DNA of 44,667 bases from Nitrospira sp. (GTDB lineage: Bacteria > Nitrospirota > Nitrospiria > Nitrospirales > Nitrospiraceae), in contig JAHBWU010000024.1 in assembly GCA_019636835.1 (NCBI GenBank), positions 1 to 44,667 of the forward strand, in the 5' to 3' direction. Made by a program: the position numbers and the translations under genes. The stretch's first letter is position 1. Each line of letters starts with the position of its first letter. The notes beneath the pieces are model-generated. The model ran no database searches, had not been told where the DNA came from, and worked only from the letters and a program-made list of their open reading frames with translations. Below are positions 8,607 to 15,431 of this stretch, piece by piece.

Positions 8607-8993
8607 CTATTCCGCGTCGGGGAATGTCTTTGGAGAGCCTATGGCTTTGATATAGGCATTAAGTGTTCGTAAGAAAATTGTCAGTTCTTGGTCCAGTTTT
8701 TGGTGCAGGGCTGGTGAAATATAACCTTCATCCAGACACGCTAGAAGATGGTCCTGAACCTCGCAGGCAGAACCGCGAGCAATCCGACAGAACTGCACAT
8801 TTTCTTTGTAGTGAAACCGTCCAAAGCCTTCTGCGATGTTCGATGTGAGGGAGATGGCTGCCGCTCTGATTTGACCGGCAAGATTGTAGCGCTCGTGTGC
8901 CGGTAAGGTCTTGGCGATCTCATAGAGCTTCCTGCGGAGCGACCTGCCGATCTTCCATACCTCAAGGTCCTGGAATGTTTTGGCGATAGCCAT
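8607..8993 (-). CDS. four-helix-bundle protein of the 23S-rRNA-intervening-sequence (S23/Avd-like) family
   Basis: 128 aa. The pattern FQDLEVWKIGRSLRRKLYEI near the N-terminus, RYNLAGQIRAAAISLTSNIAEG in the middle and FGRFHYKENVQFCRIARGSA after it are diagnostic of this four-helix-bundle family. Such proteins are encoded in intervening sequences of some 23S rRNA genes, as the Avd accessory factor of diversity-generating retroelements, and as stand-alone genes of unknown function. Here there is no rRNA gene and no reverse transcriptase nearby, so it is of the stand-alone kind. It is flanked by inverted copies of the dispersed repeat (8526-8555 and 9002-9030), suggesting it may have been inserted between uvrC and dapF as a unit. 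Molecular function is unknown. Confidence 0.85.
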   Translation of the reverse strand: MAIAKTFQDLEVWKIGRSLRRKLYEIAKTLPAHERYNLAGQIRAAAISLTSNIAEGFGRFHYKENVQFCRIARGSACEVQDHLLACLDEGYISPALHQKLDQELTIFLRTLNAYIKAIGSPKTFPDAE

Positions 8994-9001
8994 CTTTTTT
9001 C

Positions 9002-9030
9002 AAATGATCAATGACCACTGACCGATGACT
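9002..9030 (-). repeat. dispersed GTCATTGGTCA-type repeat, copy b
   Basis: On the minus strand it reads AGTCATCGGTCAGTGGTCAT and continues TGATCATTT. It is the inverted partner of copy a across the four-helix-bundle gene and occupies nearly all the space between that gene and dapF. Confidence 0.75.
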
Positions 9031-9032
9031 CT

Positions 9033-9902
9033 TTATCTTAACCCTCGCACAAATGATGGACTGAGGGAGCCTCGCGCGACTTCGGCCACCGGCCCTTTCA
9101 TGGTGAGGCTGAAGTCCGGAGCCACATCGATATGCAACATCCCTCCCGGCATCTTCACGGTGACGGGGCTCCGCACGAGTCCTAAACGTATCGCTGCACT
9201 GGCTGCAGCACAGGATGAAGAGCCGGAGGCCTGCGTTTCTCCGGCGCCTCGCTCCCAAATCAGAATGAAGATTTCCTTGGGTCCGGTCGGCACCGCGAGC
9301 TGCACGTTGGTCCGTTTAGGAAACAGCCTATGGTTTTCCAGGACCGGTCCAAGCGCCAAGAGTTCTTCCCGGGACCAGGATTCTCCGGCCGGCTTGAAGA
9401 CGACACAATGTGGATTACCGACGCTCACGCCGGTAAAGGTCAGGGTCCGTCCGGCTACTTCGATCGGCTGCTGAATCAACTCGGGCACGTTCAGTGAACA
9501 GGGGAGAGCATCCGGCTTGAACGTAGCGACTCCCATCTCAACGGTCACAGCAGCTGCATCGCCATGACGGTCTACATGCAGGTCAATGCTGACCAGCCCG
9601 CCCTTTGTCTCGACCGTGAAGCGTTTCTTCCTCGTTTTACCGGTCGCGTGGAGATAGCGCGCAAAGATCCTGAGGCCGTTCCCTGATTTTTCGGCCTCGC
9701 TCCCGTCGGGGTTGAAAATGCGTAGCCCGAAATCGGCCTTCTTGGAAGAGACCAACGCTAAAATCCCGTCACTGCCTACGCCCCAATTGCGGTCGCAAAT
9801 AGCTTTGATGTTTTTGGAAGTCAGTTTAAAGGTCATTTCCTTGGGATCCATTACCAGATAGTCGTTACCGAGACCATGCCCGCGAAAGAAACCGTTCTTC
9901 AT
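9033..9902 (-). CDS. dapF: diaminopimelate-epimerase-family protein with both catalytic Cys replaced by Ser
   Basis: 289 aa, full length for DapF. The fold signatures are intact: HGLGNDYLV (residues 9-17), NWGVGSDGIL (39-48), FNPDGSEAEKSGNGLRIFAR (63-82), VGNPHCVVF (161-169) and WERGAGETQASGSSSCAAAS (217-236). In true DapF, two cysteines act as acid and base, in CGNG and in ETxACGxGAC. Here the codons are TCA (Ser73) and TCC (Ser226), so neither thiol is present. I keep the family symbol, but conversion of LL- to meso-diaminopimelate is doubtful. It may be a paralogue with another reaction or a slow epimerase. In the related proline racemase superfamily, Ser or Thr at these sites accompanies epimerase or dehydratase activity on hydroxyprolines. 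The gene is in good reading condition with no frameshift. Confidence 0.85.
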   Translation of the reverse strand: MKNGFFRGHGLGNDYLVMDPKEMTFKLTSKNIKAICDRNWGVGSDGILALVSSKKADFGLRIFNPDGSEAEKSGNGLRIFARYLHATGKTRKKRFTVETKGGLVSIDLHVDRHGDAAAVTVEMGVATFKPDALPCSLNVPELIQQPIEVAGRTLTFTGVSVGNPHCVVFKPAGESWSREELLALGPVLENHRLFPKRTNVQLAVPTGPKEIFILIWERGAGETQASGSSSCAAASAAIRLGLVRSPVTVKMPGGMLHIDVAPDFSLTMKGPVAEVARGSLSPSFVRGLR

Positions 9903-9921
9903 GCAGAGCTCCTTTGGTATC

Positions 9922-9945
9922 TCGTCGTTCGTGAAGCGTGAAGCG
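9922..9945 (+). repeat. TCGTCGTTCGTGAAGCG repeat, copy 1
   Basis: The 17 bases at 9922-9938 are identical to 18972-18988. Both are followed or faced by GTGAAGCG repetitions. This copy lies in the spacer upstream of the dapF-like gene. Confidence 0.6.
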
Positions 9946-9960
9946 GGGGGAACATTACTG

Positions 9961-10059
9961 AGTCATTAGTCACTGGTCAAGAGTCATAGTAAGAGAGAAG
10001 TGAAAATACCCATCCAAGGTGTGGGATGAATGACTAATGACCATGACCAATGACTGTCA
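9961..10059. repeat. dispersed GTCATTGGTCA-type repeats, copies c and d, in inverted pair
   Basis: Copy c (9961-9990, AGTCATTAGTCACTGGTCAA onward) and copy d (10027-10059, reading GTCATTGGTCATGGTCATTA on the minus strand) face each other across 36 bases. Together with the TCGTCGTTCGTGAAGCG copy they fill the spacer between the dapF-like and glyoxalase genes. No gene is seen there. Confidence 0.7.
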
Positions 10060-10467
10060 CTAGACGATCTTCACGCCGGCCGGCCGTTCGATCAGCTCGA
10101 TTTCATAGCCGTCTGGCGCATCAATGAAGATGAACCGGCTGCCGGAAGAGGTTGTCGTCGGGCCATCGGTGATTTTGACCCTCTGCGCATTGAGCGAGGC
10201 GATCGTTTCGTCGAGGCTTTCGACTTGAAAGGCCAGATGGACGAGATCTTCCTGAACCTTCACCGGGCCGCTTGGAGGGAAACTGGTCAATTCAATCAGT
10301 TCGTCGCTGTTGGGTACCTTCAAGAAGGCGAGGTGTGATCCACGAGGAGAGGTCTTCCGCTCAATAACCTCAAGGCCCAACACGGTCGTGTAAAACCGAA
10401 TGGTCTCGTCTAGATCACTGACTCGCATGCGAGTGTGGAGGAGCTTTTTGACGCGCAAATTTGTCAT
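10060..10467 (-). CDS. glyoxalase I / VOC-superfamily protein
   Basis: 135 aa from the ATG at 10467. The VOC fold is seen as two beta-alpha-beta-beta-beta modules: KLLHTRMRVSDLDETIRFYT with LGLEVIERK, and VHLAFQVESLDETIASLNAQ with FIDAPDGYEIELIER. The metal-ligand pattern of lactoylglutathione lyase is present (H near the N-terminus, E in LIELT, H in LVHLAF, E in EIELIE), so methylglyoxal detoxification is plausible, though VOC enzymes vary widely in substrate. The frame can be read further upstream from a TTG at 10518, but those 17 codons lie partly in a dispersed repeat, so I use the internal ATG. No clear Shine-Dalgarno precedes it. Confidence 0.85.
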   Translation of the reverse strand: MTNLRVKKLLHTRMRVSDLDETIRFYTTVLGLEVIERKTSPRGSHLAFLKVPNSDELIELTSFPPSGPVKVQEDLVHLAFQVESLDETIASLNAQRVKITDGPTTTSSGSRFIFIDAPDGYEIELIERPAGVKIV

Positions 10468-10501
10468 GGTCACTGGAACAGTGAATATGCTTTCATCATA
10501 C

Positions 10502-10530
10502 CAGTGAGGAGTGACCAATGACTATTGACC
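10502..10530 (-). repeat. dispersed GTCATTGGTCA-type repeat, copy e
   Basis: On the minus strand it reads GGTCAATAGTCATTGGTCAC and continues TCCTCACTG. It occupies the spacer between the glyoxalase and acetyltransferase genes and overlaps the 3' end of the latter. Confidence 0.7.
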
Positions 10531-11001
10531 TTTTTGTCTGGCTGGCCCCGCAGTCTTACGCAACAGTAGTTCGGCACTACCAGGAATCAAAAAATTCGGC
10601 ATGGGGCCGATTTCCTGATAGCCGTGTTTCTGATAGAAAACCCTCGCCGGTTCGTTGAAATCGGACACACAGGCAAAGAGGTTCTTGGTTCTTTTAAAGA
10701 CCAGCTCCTCGATGTGCCGCAACAGCTGACCGCCGATTCCCTTCTGGCGAGCCCATATGGCCACGCCCAGGAGCTCCAGGTAGTCGCCCAGGAGAAACTT
10801 CTGCTTCACGATGGCGACGCCTGCCACTTGCCCATCGAGGAGAGCGACGTAACAGTCTCGCCCCTGTGGAGTCGGACAAAAGATGCGATTCCAATCGTCC
10901 TTCGAGTAACCGAGTCTTTTCCAGGGATCGGACTCACCGAGCAGTCGGACGACGGACTCACGATCGTCCGGCTCTATGTTTCTGATAACCTGGTCAGTCA
11001 T
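10522..11001 (-). CDS. GNAT-family N-acetyltransferase
   Basis: 159 aa. The GNAT fold shows in the N-terminal IRNIEPDDRESVVRLL, the strand pair VALLDGQVAGVAIVKQK, the acetyl-CoA pyrophosphate loop ARQKGIGGQLLRHIEELV (residues ~84-101) and the C-terminal ARVFYQKHGYQEIGPM motif. The acceptor substrate is unknown. The ATG at 11001 overlaps the end of the upstream polysaccharide deacetylase by eight bases, so both are probably translated from one mRNA. This leaves open that the substrate is a cell-envelope amino sugar, but nothing in the protein shows it. Confidence 0.9.
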   Translation of the reverse strand: MTDQVIRNIEPDDRESVVRLLGESDPWKRLGYSKDDWNRIFCPTPQGRDCYVALLDGQVAGVAIVKQKFLLGDYLELLGVAIWARQKGIGGQLLRHIEELVFKRTKNLFACVSDFNEPARVFYQKHGYQEIGPMPNFLIPGSAELLLRKTAGPARQKGQ

Positions 11002-11713
11002 GAGCTCTGGGAGTACAGTTCAACAGGTCGCTGACGGTCATTGGTTGGAGTCCTTTCCGGGGCAGGATGTCCGAAGTGAGTTGTTCAATCACCTGCCGAG
11101 TTTGCTTTCCTTTTCCGTTCGCGTGGAAGACGATGATGCTTCCTGGCTTGGCACGCGTGGAGACTCTGGTGAGAATCTGCTCGGCAGAGAGTGTGGGGTC
11201 CGGATCGCCTGATTCGATATTCCATTGGATGAATCGCAGGCCGAGCATGTTCACCACGGCGACGGTCACGTCGTCGTATTCTCCATACGGTGGCCGAAAC
11301 AACGCCGCATCATGGGCATAGTAATCTCGTAGTGTTTTGACGGGACCAAGGATTTCCGCGCGCTGTTCGTCGGCATCGTGCATGGGAAGGTGGGCATGCA
11401 CCTCACCGTGCGTGCCCACTTCGAAGAATCCCAAGCCCAATAGATGGTCCACTTCCGGTTCATGTTTTGCCATCCACTTGCCGGACATGAAGAACGTGGC
11501 GGGGATACGATGCTTGATCAGATAGTCCATCAACGGATGATCGTAGCCGGACCCCTTCCGCACGGGACAGAGATCGAACGTCAATGCCACGCCCTGGCAT
11601 GTTGGCGGGCCGGACTTAATAACTTGGGCAACAGCGTCTACTGAAGCGAATGGCCAGGCAGCCACTGCTGAGAGGGCGCCGAGCAGCAGGTGTGGCAGAA
11701 GGTGTCGCCGCAT
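10994..11713 (-). CDS. secreted polysaccharide deacetylase (NodB / CE4 family)
   Basis: 239 aa from the ATG at 11713, which begins a signal peptide (MRRHLLPHLLLGALSAVAAW, cleavage near DAVA-QV). A longer frame to 11920 would run into the divergent protease gene and put 69 odd residues before the signal. The NodB motifs are: 1, LTFDLCP; 2, GTHGEVHAHL (metal-ligand histidines); 3, RPPYGEYDD; 4, WNIESGDPDP; 5, IIVFHANG. Motif 1 normally reads TFDDG; here the second Asp, a metal ligand, is Leu. Similar TFDxC variants exist among CE4 homologues, so activity is not excluded. It should remove N- or O-acetyl groups from peptidoglycan or exopolysaccharide in the periplasm. Confidence 0.87.
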   Translation of the reverse strand: MRRHLLPHLLLGALSAVAAWPFASVDAVAQVIKSGPPTCQGVALTFDLCPVRKGSGYDHPLMDYLIKHRIPATFFMSGKWMAKHEPEVDHLLGLGFFEVGTHGEVHAHLPMHDADEQRAEILGPVKTLRDYYAHDAALFRPPYGEYDDVTVAVVNMLGLRFIQWNIESGDPDPTLSAEQILTRVSTRAKPGSIIVFHANGKGKQTRQVIEQLTSDILPRKGLQPMTVSDLLNCTPRAHD

Positions 11714-11783
11714 AAGGGCCAGTATACCTGAACCAATGGCGAAGAATTGACCCTTTACGTATTCGGCTGTTACGGTGTGACCT

Positions 11784-12944
11784 ATGCGTGTTCCTTCTTG
11801 GGAAATCGGCCGAGCGTTAGGAATTCCGATCCGTATCCATGCCTCATGGTTTCTGGTTTTTCTCCTGGTCACCTGGACTCTCTCGACCGGATATCTGCCG
11901 GAAAGTTTGCCCGGACTCACTCCCGAGCGTTATTGGGCGATGGGCGGCCTCGCAGCGGTGCTGTTATTCCTCTCCGTGCTGTTGCATGAGCTCGGCCATT
12001 CCTACGTCGCGTTGTACTATCGCATCCCGATTGAAAAGATCACGTTGTTTATTTTCGGCGGCGTGGCTCACATGCGGAAGGAAGCCCCGACACCTCGCGC
12101 CGAATTCCTCATTGCGTTGGCTGGGCCGGCGGTAAGTTTTGTGATCGGCGGTCTCTGTTTTGTCTTTGTGGAGCTGGCCGAAGCGATTCAACGACAACAT
12201 GGTCTGCAAGGGTGGATCATGCTCGGGGCCTTGCTTGGCTTCGTCAATATGCAACTCGGGCTCTTCAATATGATTCCGGGTTTTCCGCTGGACGGTGGGC
12301 GGGTTTTACGTGCGGGATTGTGGGCATGGGGAAACGATTTTTATCGGGCTACCAAACAAGCCGCGATGGTCGGCCTGGCGTTTGGATTGTTGCTCGGACT
12401 GGTCGGTCTTGTCGTTATGTACGGAGCCGCGAGCGGCGGATTGCCCGCTTCGATGGCATCGAACGGCGGATGGATTCTCATTATCGGCATGTTTCTCTTC
12501 GCCGCGGCACTGGCGAGTCGTCGTCAAGCCGCCATACGTCAGTCACTGGCGACGGTCCCTATTCGGGATTTAATGGTGACGACGGTCACCGCAATTCCAT
12601 CGCATTGCACGCTGGATGAGGCGGTGAACCAGTATTTCCAGTCCTATGGCTACGGCGGGTTTCCCGTCTTGGAGGACGGGCGACTGGTGGGACTCATCAC
12701 AGTCTTGGAGATTCAGAACGTGTCGCCGTCGTTGTGGCCCTGGCGACGGGTCGAACAGGTGATGCGCACACGTTCGGAATCATTGGTGATTGAGCCGGAC
12801 ATTCCTGTGATTCATGCCATGGAGCGTATGGCCCGTGAAGGATGGGATCGATTAGTCGTCATGCAGGATGGTGAGATTGTCGGACTCGTCACCCATTCAG
12901 CCATCGTGCATTTTCTTCAGCTCCGTGGCTCTTCCAGCCGTTAA
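11784..12944 (+). CDS. site-2 protease family (M50) membrane metalloprotease with paired CBS domains
   Basis: 386 aa. Several transmembrane helices carry the zinc-binding HELGH (residues 68-72) and the second active-site motif NMIPGFPLDGGRVL (~162-175). Two CBS domains follow (~255-315 and ~325-380), which usually bind adenine nucleotides and tune activity. This is the Rip3/SpoIVFB-like architecture. It is expected to cut membrane proteins, often anti-sigma factors, within the bilayer; no candidate substrate is adjacent. It is divergent from the polysaccharide deacetylase, with a 70-base shared promoter region, and convergent with yihY. Confidence 0.95.
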   Translation: MRVPSWEIGRALGIPIRIHASWFLVFLLVTWTLSTGYLPESLPGLTPERYWAMGGLAAVLLFLSVLLHELGHSYVALYYRIPIEKITLFIFGGVAHMRKEAPTPRAEFLIALAGPAVSFVIGGLCFVFVELAEAIQRQHGLQGWIMLGALLGFVNMQLGLFNMIPGFPLDGGRVLRAGLWAWGNDFYRATKQAAMVGLAFGLLLGLVGLVVMYGAASGGLPASMASNGGWILIIGMFLFAAALASRRQAAIRQSLATVPIRDLMVTTVTAIPSHCTLDEAVNQYFQSYGYGGFPVLEDGRLVGLITVLEIQNVSPSLWPWRRVEQVMRTRSESLVIEPDIPVIHAMERMAREGWDRLVVMQDGEIVGLVTHSAIVHFLQLRGSSSR

Positions 12945-12988
12945 GTGACAGCACTCGCGCTCTCTGTCGCCTCGTTCCAGCATTTCCG

Positions 12989-13849
12989 CTAAACACGATC
13001 AGCCGACGCTTTAGGTGATGAGCGGGCGAGCAGTTGTAGTTTGTGGGCGATGATGCCGCCGAACAGGAGGAGGCTGGCGGAATAATAGACCCACAGCAGT
13101 AAGAGGACGACTTCCAACAACGATCCATAGAGCCGGGCGTAGACCGTGGCATAGTCGCTATAGCTGACGAACAACAACTTGGCCGAGACCCACAGAATGC
13201 TGAAGGTCAATGCTCCAGCCATTGCAGCCGGCCATCGTGGACGGCGGCGAGGAACAAGGCGGTACAACAGGCTGACTGTCAGGAACGCGAGGGTAAAGGG
13301 CAGAGTGTAGGCCAGATGAAAATCATGTGCGGCCAGGGCGACAAGATCGAGGCCCCAGAGCCTGGGCGCGAAGTCGGTTAAGAAGGTGATGGTTTGCGTG
13401 CCGACATACGCCGTCAGCAGCAGAAGTCCGGTGGATCCCAAGAGCGCGATGGAAATCGCCGTTGAAATCAATGGGTGGCGTCTTTGGATACTCTCAAACA
13501 CGACGTTGAGCGCGTAGTCGAGCTCGTAAAACACGAGGCCCCCAAACCAGAAGAACGAGAGAAACACGAGCCACCGCACGTGTTCCAATGCGCTGATCCG
13601 ATGAAGCTCTTCAGCCAGCCGCTCGCCTAAAGATGGGAGAAATCCTTTAAGGAAACTCAGCATGAATTGTTCACCGATGACGTCCTGATTAACGAGAAAA
13701 CTGATTCCATACAGGAGGAGAAACACGAGTGGAAAAAGCGAGAGCAGCGAGAAAAAGGCTAGAGATGCAGCGAGGCTGGCGCAGCCTTGCTGTAAAAATG
13801 ACTTCAGGACGTCAAGAAGGAAGCGGAGGACATTCATGAGACTCCGCAT
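12989..13849 (-). CDS. YihY/BrkB-family inner-membrane protein
   Basis: 286 aa with about six transmembrane segments. The family pattern is clear: GCASLAASLAFFSLLSLFPL near the N-terminus, VFYELDYALNVV in the middle, and the C-terminal SYSDYATVYARLYGSL then VLLLLWVYYSASLLLFGG. Members were once named ribonuclease BN in error; the molecular function is unknown, with suggested roles in transport or envelope integrity. It follows nuoN on the same strand but is separated by a palindromic element (13882-13966) that could terminate the nuo transcript. The start may be the ATG at 13849 or the one at 13837. Confidence 0.9.
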   Translation of the reverse strand: MRSLMNVLRFLLDVLKSFLQQGCASLAASLAFFSLLSLFPLVFLLLYGISFLVNQDVIGEQFMLSFLKGFLPSLGERLAEELHRISALEHVRWLVFLSFFWFGGLVFYELDYALNVVFESIQRRHPLISTAISIALLGSTGLLLLTAYVGTQTITFLTDFAPRLWGLDLVALAAHDFHLAYTLPFTLAFLTVSLLYRLVPRRRPRWPAAMAGALTFSILWVSAKLLFVSYSDYATVYARLYGSLLEVVLLLLWVYYSASLLLFGGIIAHKLQLLARSSPKASADRV

Positions 13850-13881
13850 TGCGGATCGTCAGTGTAACATGGGCGATGCTT

Positions 13882-13966
13882 GAGAATGCTGAAAAAGCTC
13901 GTCCAGCAAGGCCGCAACGAGGTCCGCGACGCGAGAACGAAGCTGGAGGGCTATTGCAGCATTCTC
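13882..13966. repeat. 85-base palindromic element between nuoN and yihY
   Basis: The outer arms GAGAATGCTG (13882-13891) and CAGCATTCTC (13957-13966) are perfect inverted repeats. Inner arms TCCAGC (13902-13907) and GCTGGA (13942-13947) are also complementary. The right arm overlaps the nuoN stop codon. The element looks like a short non-autonomous palindromic repeat and may serve as a bidirectional terminator. I recall similar AATGCTGAAAAAG elements in other Nitrospira sequences, which is memory, not a search. Confidence 0.65.
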
Positions 13967-15431
13967 ATCTTAACGTCAGCACCGCCTGCATGGCGAGCTG
14001 CACGAGTGGATTGGGGTAGATCCCGAAGATCACGACGCCGGCCACTGCGCAGGCCAGCACGATGGAGAGAGCCGGTGACATGACCAACTGAGGAGCGCTA
14101 TCGGTGACGTCACTCGGCTCACGCATGTACATGACCATCACCAGTCGGAGATAGTAATAGGCCGACACGGCGGCAAAAATCAACGCGATGACCGCCAGCC
14201 ACGCCATGCCGGCTTCCACGGCGGACATAAACACGTACAATTTTCCGATGAACCCCGCGGTGGGAGGAATGCCCGCCAATGAGACCATGAAGATCAACAT
14301 GAGCAACGCCGCCACCGGATGGCGTTTGGACAGACCGGTGAAGTCCTCGATCTCATCACCTTCAACCCCGTCTTTGCGGAGCATGGCGACGATGGCGAAG
14401 GCGCCGAAGGTCATGAAAGTGTAGAGCGCGAGATAGAGCAACACGCTTGCGATACCCGAAGAGTTTTCCAACCGTCCAGCGGCCACCACGCCGATCAAAG
14501 CATAGCCGGCATGAGCAATGCTCGAATAGGCAAGCATCCGCTTGATGTTTGTCTGCACCAACGCAACGACATTTCCCAATATCAGGGTGGCGAGGCAGAG
14601 TAAAAGGAAGATGGCGGACCAATTGGCCTTCAAGCCGCCTAGTCCCTCAATAAATACACGGAGGAACGCGCCGAAGCTGGCGGCTTTGGATGCCACGGCC
14701 ATGAAGGCGGTGACCGAGGTTGGGGCGCCTTGATAAACATCCGGCGTCCACATATGAAACGGCACGACGGCGAGTTTGAACCCGAATCCAACCGCCAATA
14801 GGATTGTCGCGAACAAGAGCAGTGGATCGTCCAGGCTCCGTCCCGCGATCGCTGCGGCAATGGCCGAAAGCCTGGTGCTTCCCGTCGCGCCGTAGAGGAG
14901 TGAAATACCATACAAGAGGATGCCGGATGAAAACGCGCCCAGTACGAAGTATTTTGCCGACGCTTCGAGCGAACGAGGCTCCGATCGCTTGAGTCCCGCC
15001 ATCACGTAGAGCGAGAGGGACATGAGTTCAGTACCAAGATAGATCGTCAGCAAGTCGGCTGCCGATACCATCACCATCATCCCTGCAAGGGCGAGCAGGA
15101 CAAAGCCATAGTATTCGCCGAAGTACAGCCGCTCTTCCTTGAGGTACGAATGCGAAAGGAGAATCGTGAGGCCTGTGACGAAGTAGAGCAGCAGTTTCCA
15201 AAAGGCTCCATAAGTGTCGATGACCACCAACCCACTAAAAGCCTCGACAGGGGCTCTCATCTGCGAGGCCGTCAAGCCCATGCAAATGGCGAGTGTTCCC
15301 AGGCTCAGCCATACCAGCCCATCTTTGTCGGATCGGCGCAGCACCGGATCGAGCACGAGCACGATGCAGGCGGCAGTGATGACCAACAGCTCCGGCAGAA
15401 TGAGGAACAGGTCTCCTACAGAGAAGGTCAT
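13965..15431 (-). CDS. nuoN: NADH-quinone oxidoreductase subunit N
   Basis: 488 aa, multi-spanning antiporter-like subunit of the membrane arm of complex I, which couples quinone reduction to proton translocation. The Mrp-antiporter-type signature is visible in VPFHMWTPDVYQGAPTSVTA, LGNVVALVQTNIKRMLAYSS and VSLAGIPPTAGFIGKLYVF. The key conserved lysines lie in GFGFKLAVVPFH and TNIKRMLAYSS. Its ATG overlaps the nuoM stop by four bases (ATGA), so it is translated with nuoM. It is the last gene of the operon and is followed by a palindromic element. Confidence 0.97.
   Translation of the reverse strand: MTFSVGDLFLILPELLVITAACIVLVLDPVLRRSDKDGLVWLSLGTLAICMGLTASQMRAPVEAFSGLVVIDTYGAFWKLLLYFVTGLTILLSHSYLKEERLYFGEYYGFVLLALAGMMVMVSAADLLTIYLGTELMSLSLYVMAGLKRSEPRSLEASAKYFVLGAFSSGILLYGISLLYGATGSTRLSAIAAAIAGRSLDDPLLLFATILLAVGFGFKLAVVPFHMWTPDVYQGAPTSVTAFMAVASKAASFGAFLRVFIEGLGGLKANWSAIFLLLCLATLILGNVVALVQTNIKRMLAYSSIAHAGYALIGVVAAGRLENSSGIASVLLYLALYTFMTFGAFAIVAMLRKDGVEGDEIEDFTGLSKRHPVAALLMLIFMVSLAGIPPTAGFIGKLYVFMSAVEAGMAWLAVIALIFAAVSAYYYLRLVMVMYMREPSDVTDSAPQLVMSPALSIVLACAVAGVVIFGIYPNPLVQLAMQAVLTLR

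Noticed and set aside
10468..10518. Upstream TTG start giving a 152-aa glyoxalase protein
   Set aside because: The extra codons partly lie in a dispersed repeat and add nothing to the VOC fold.
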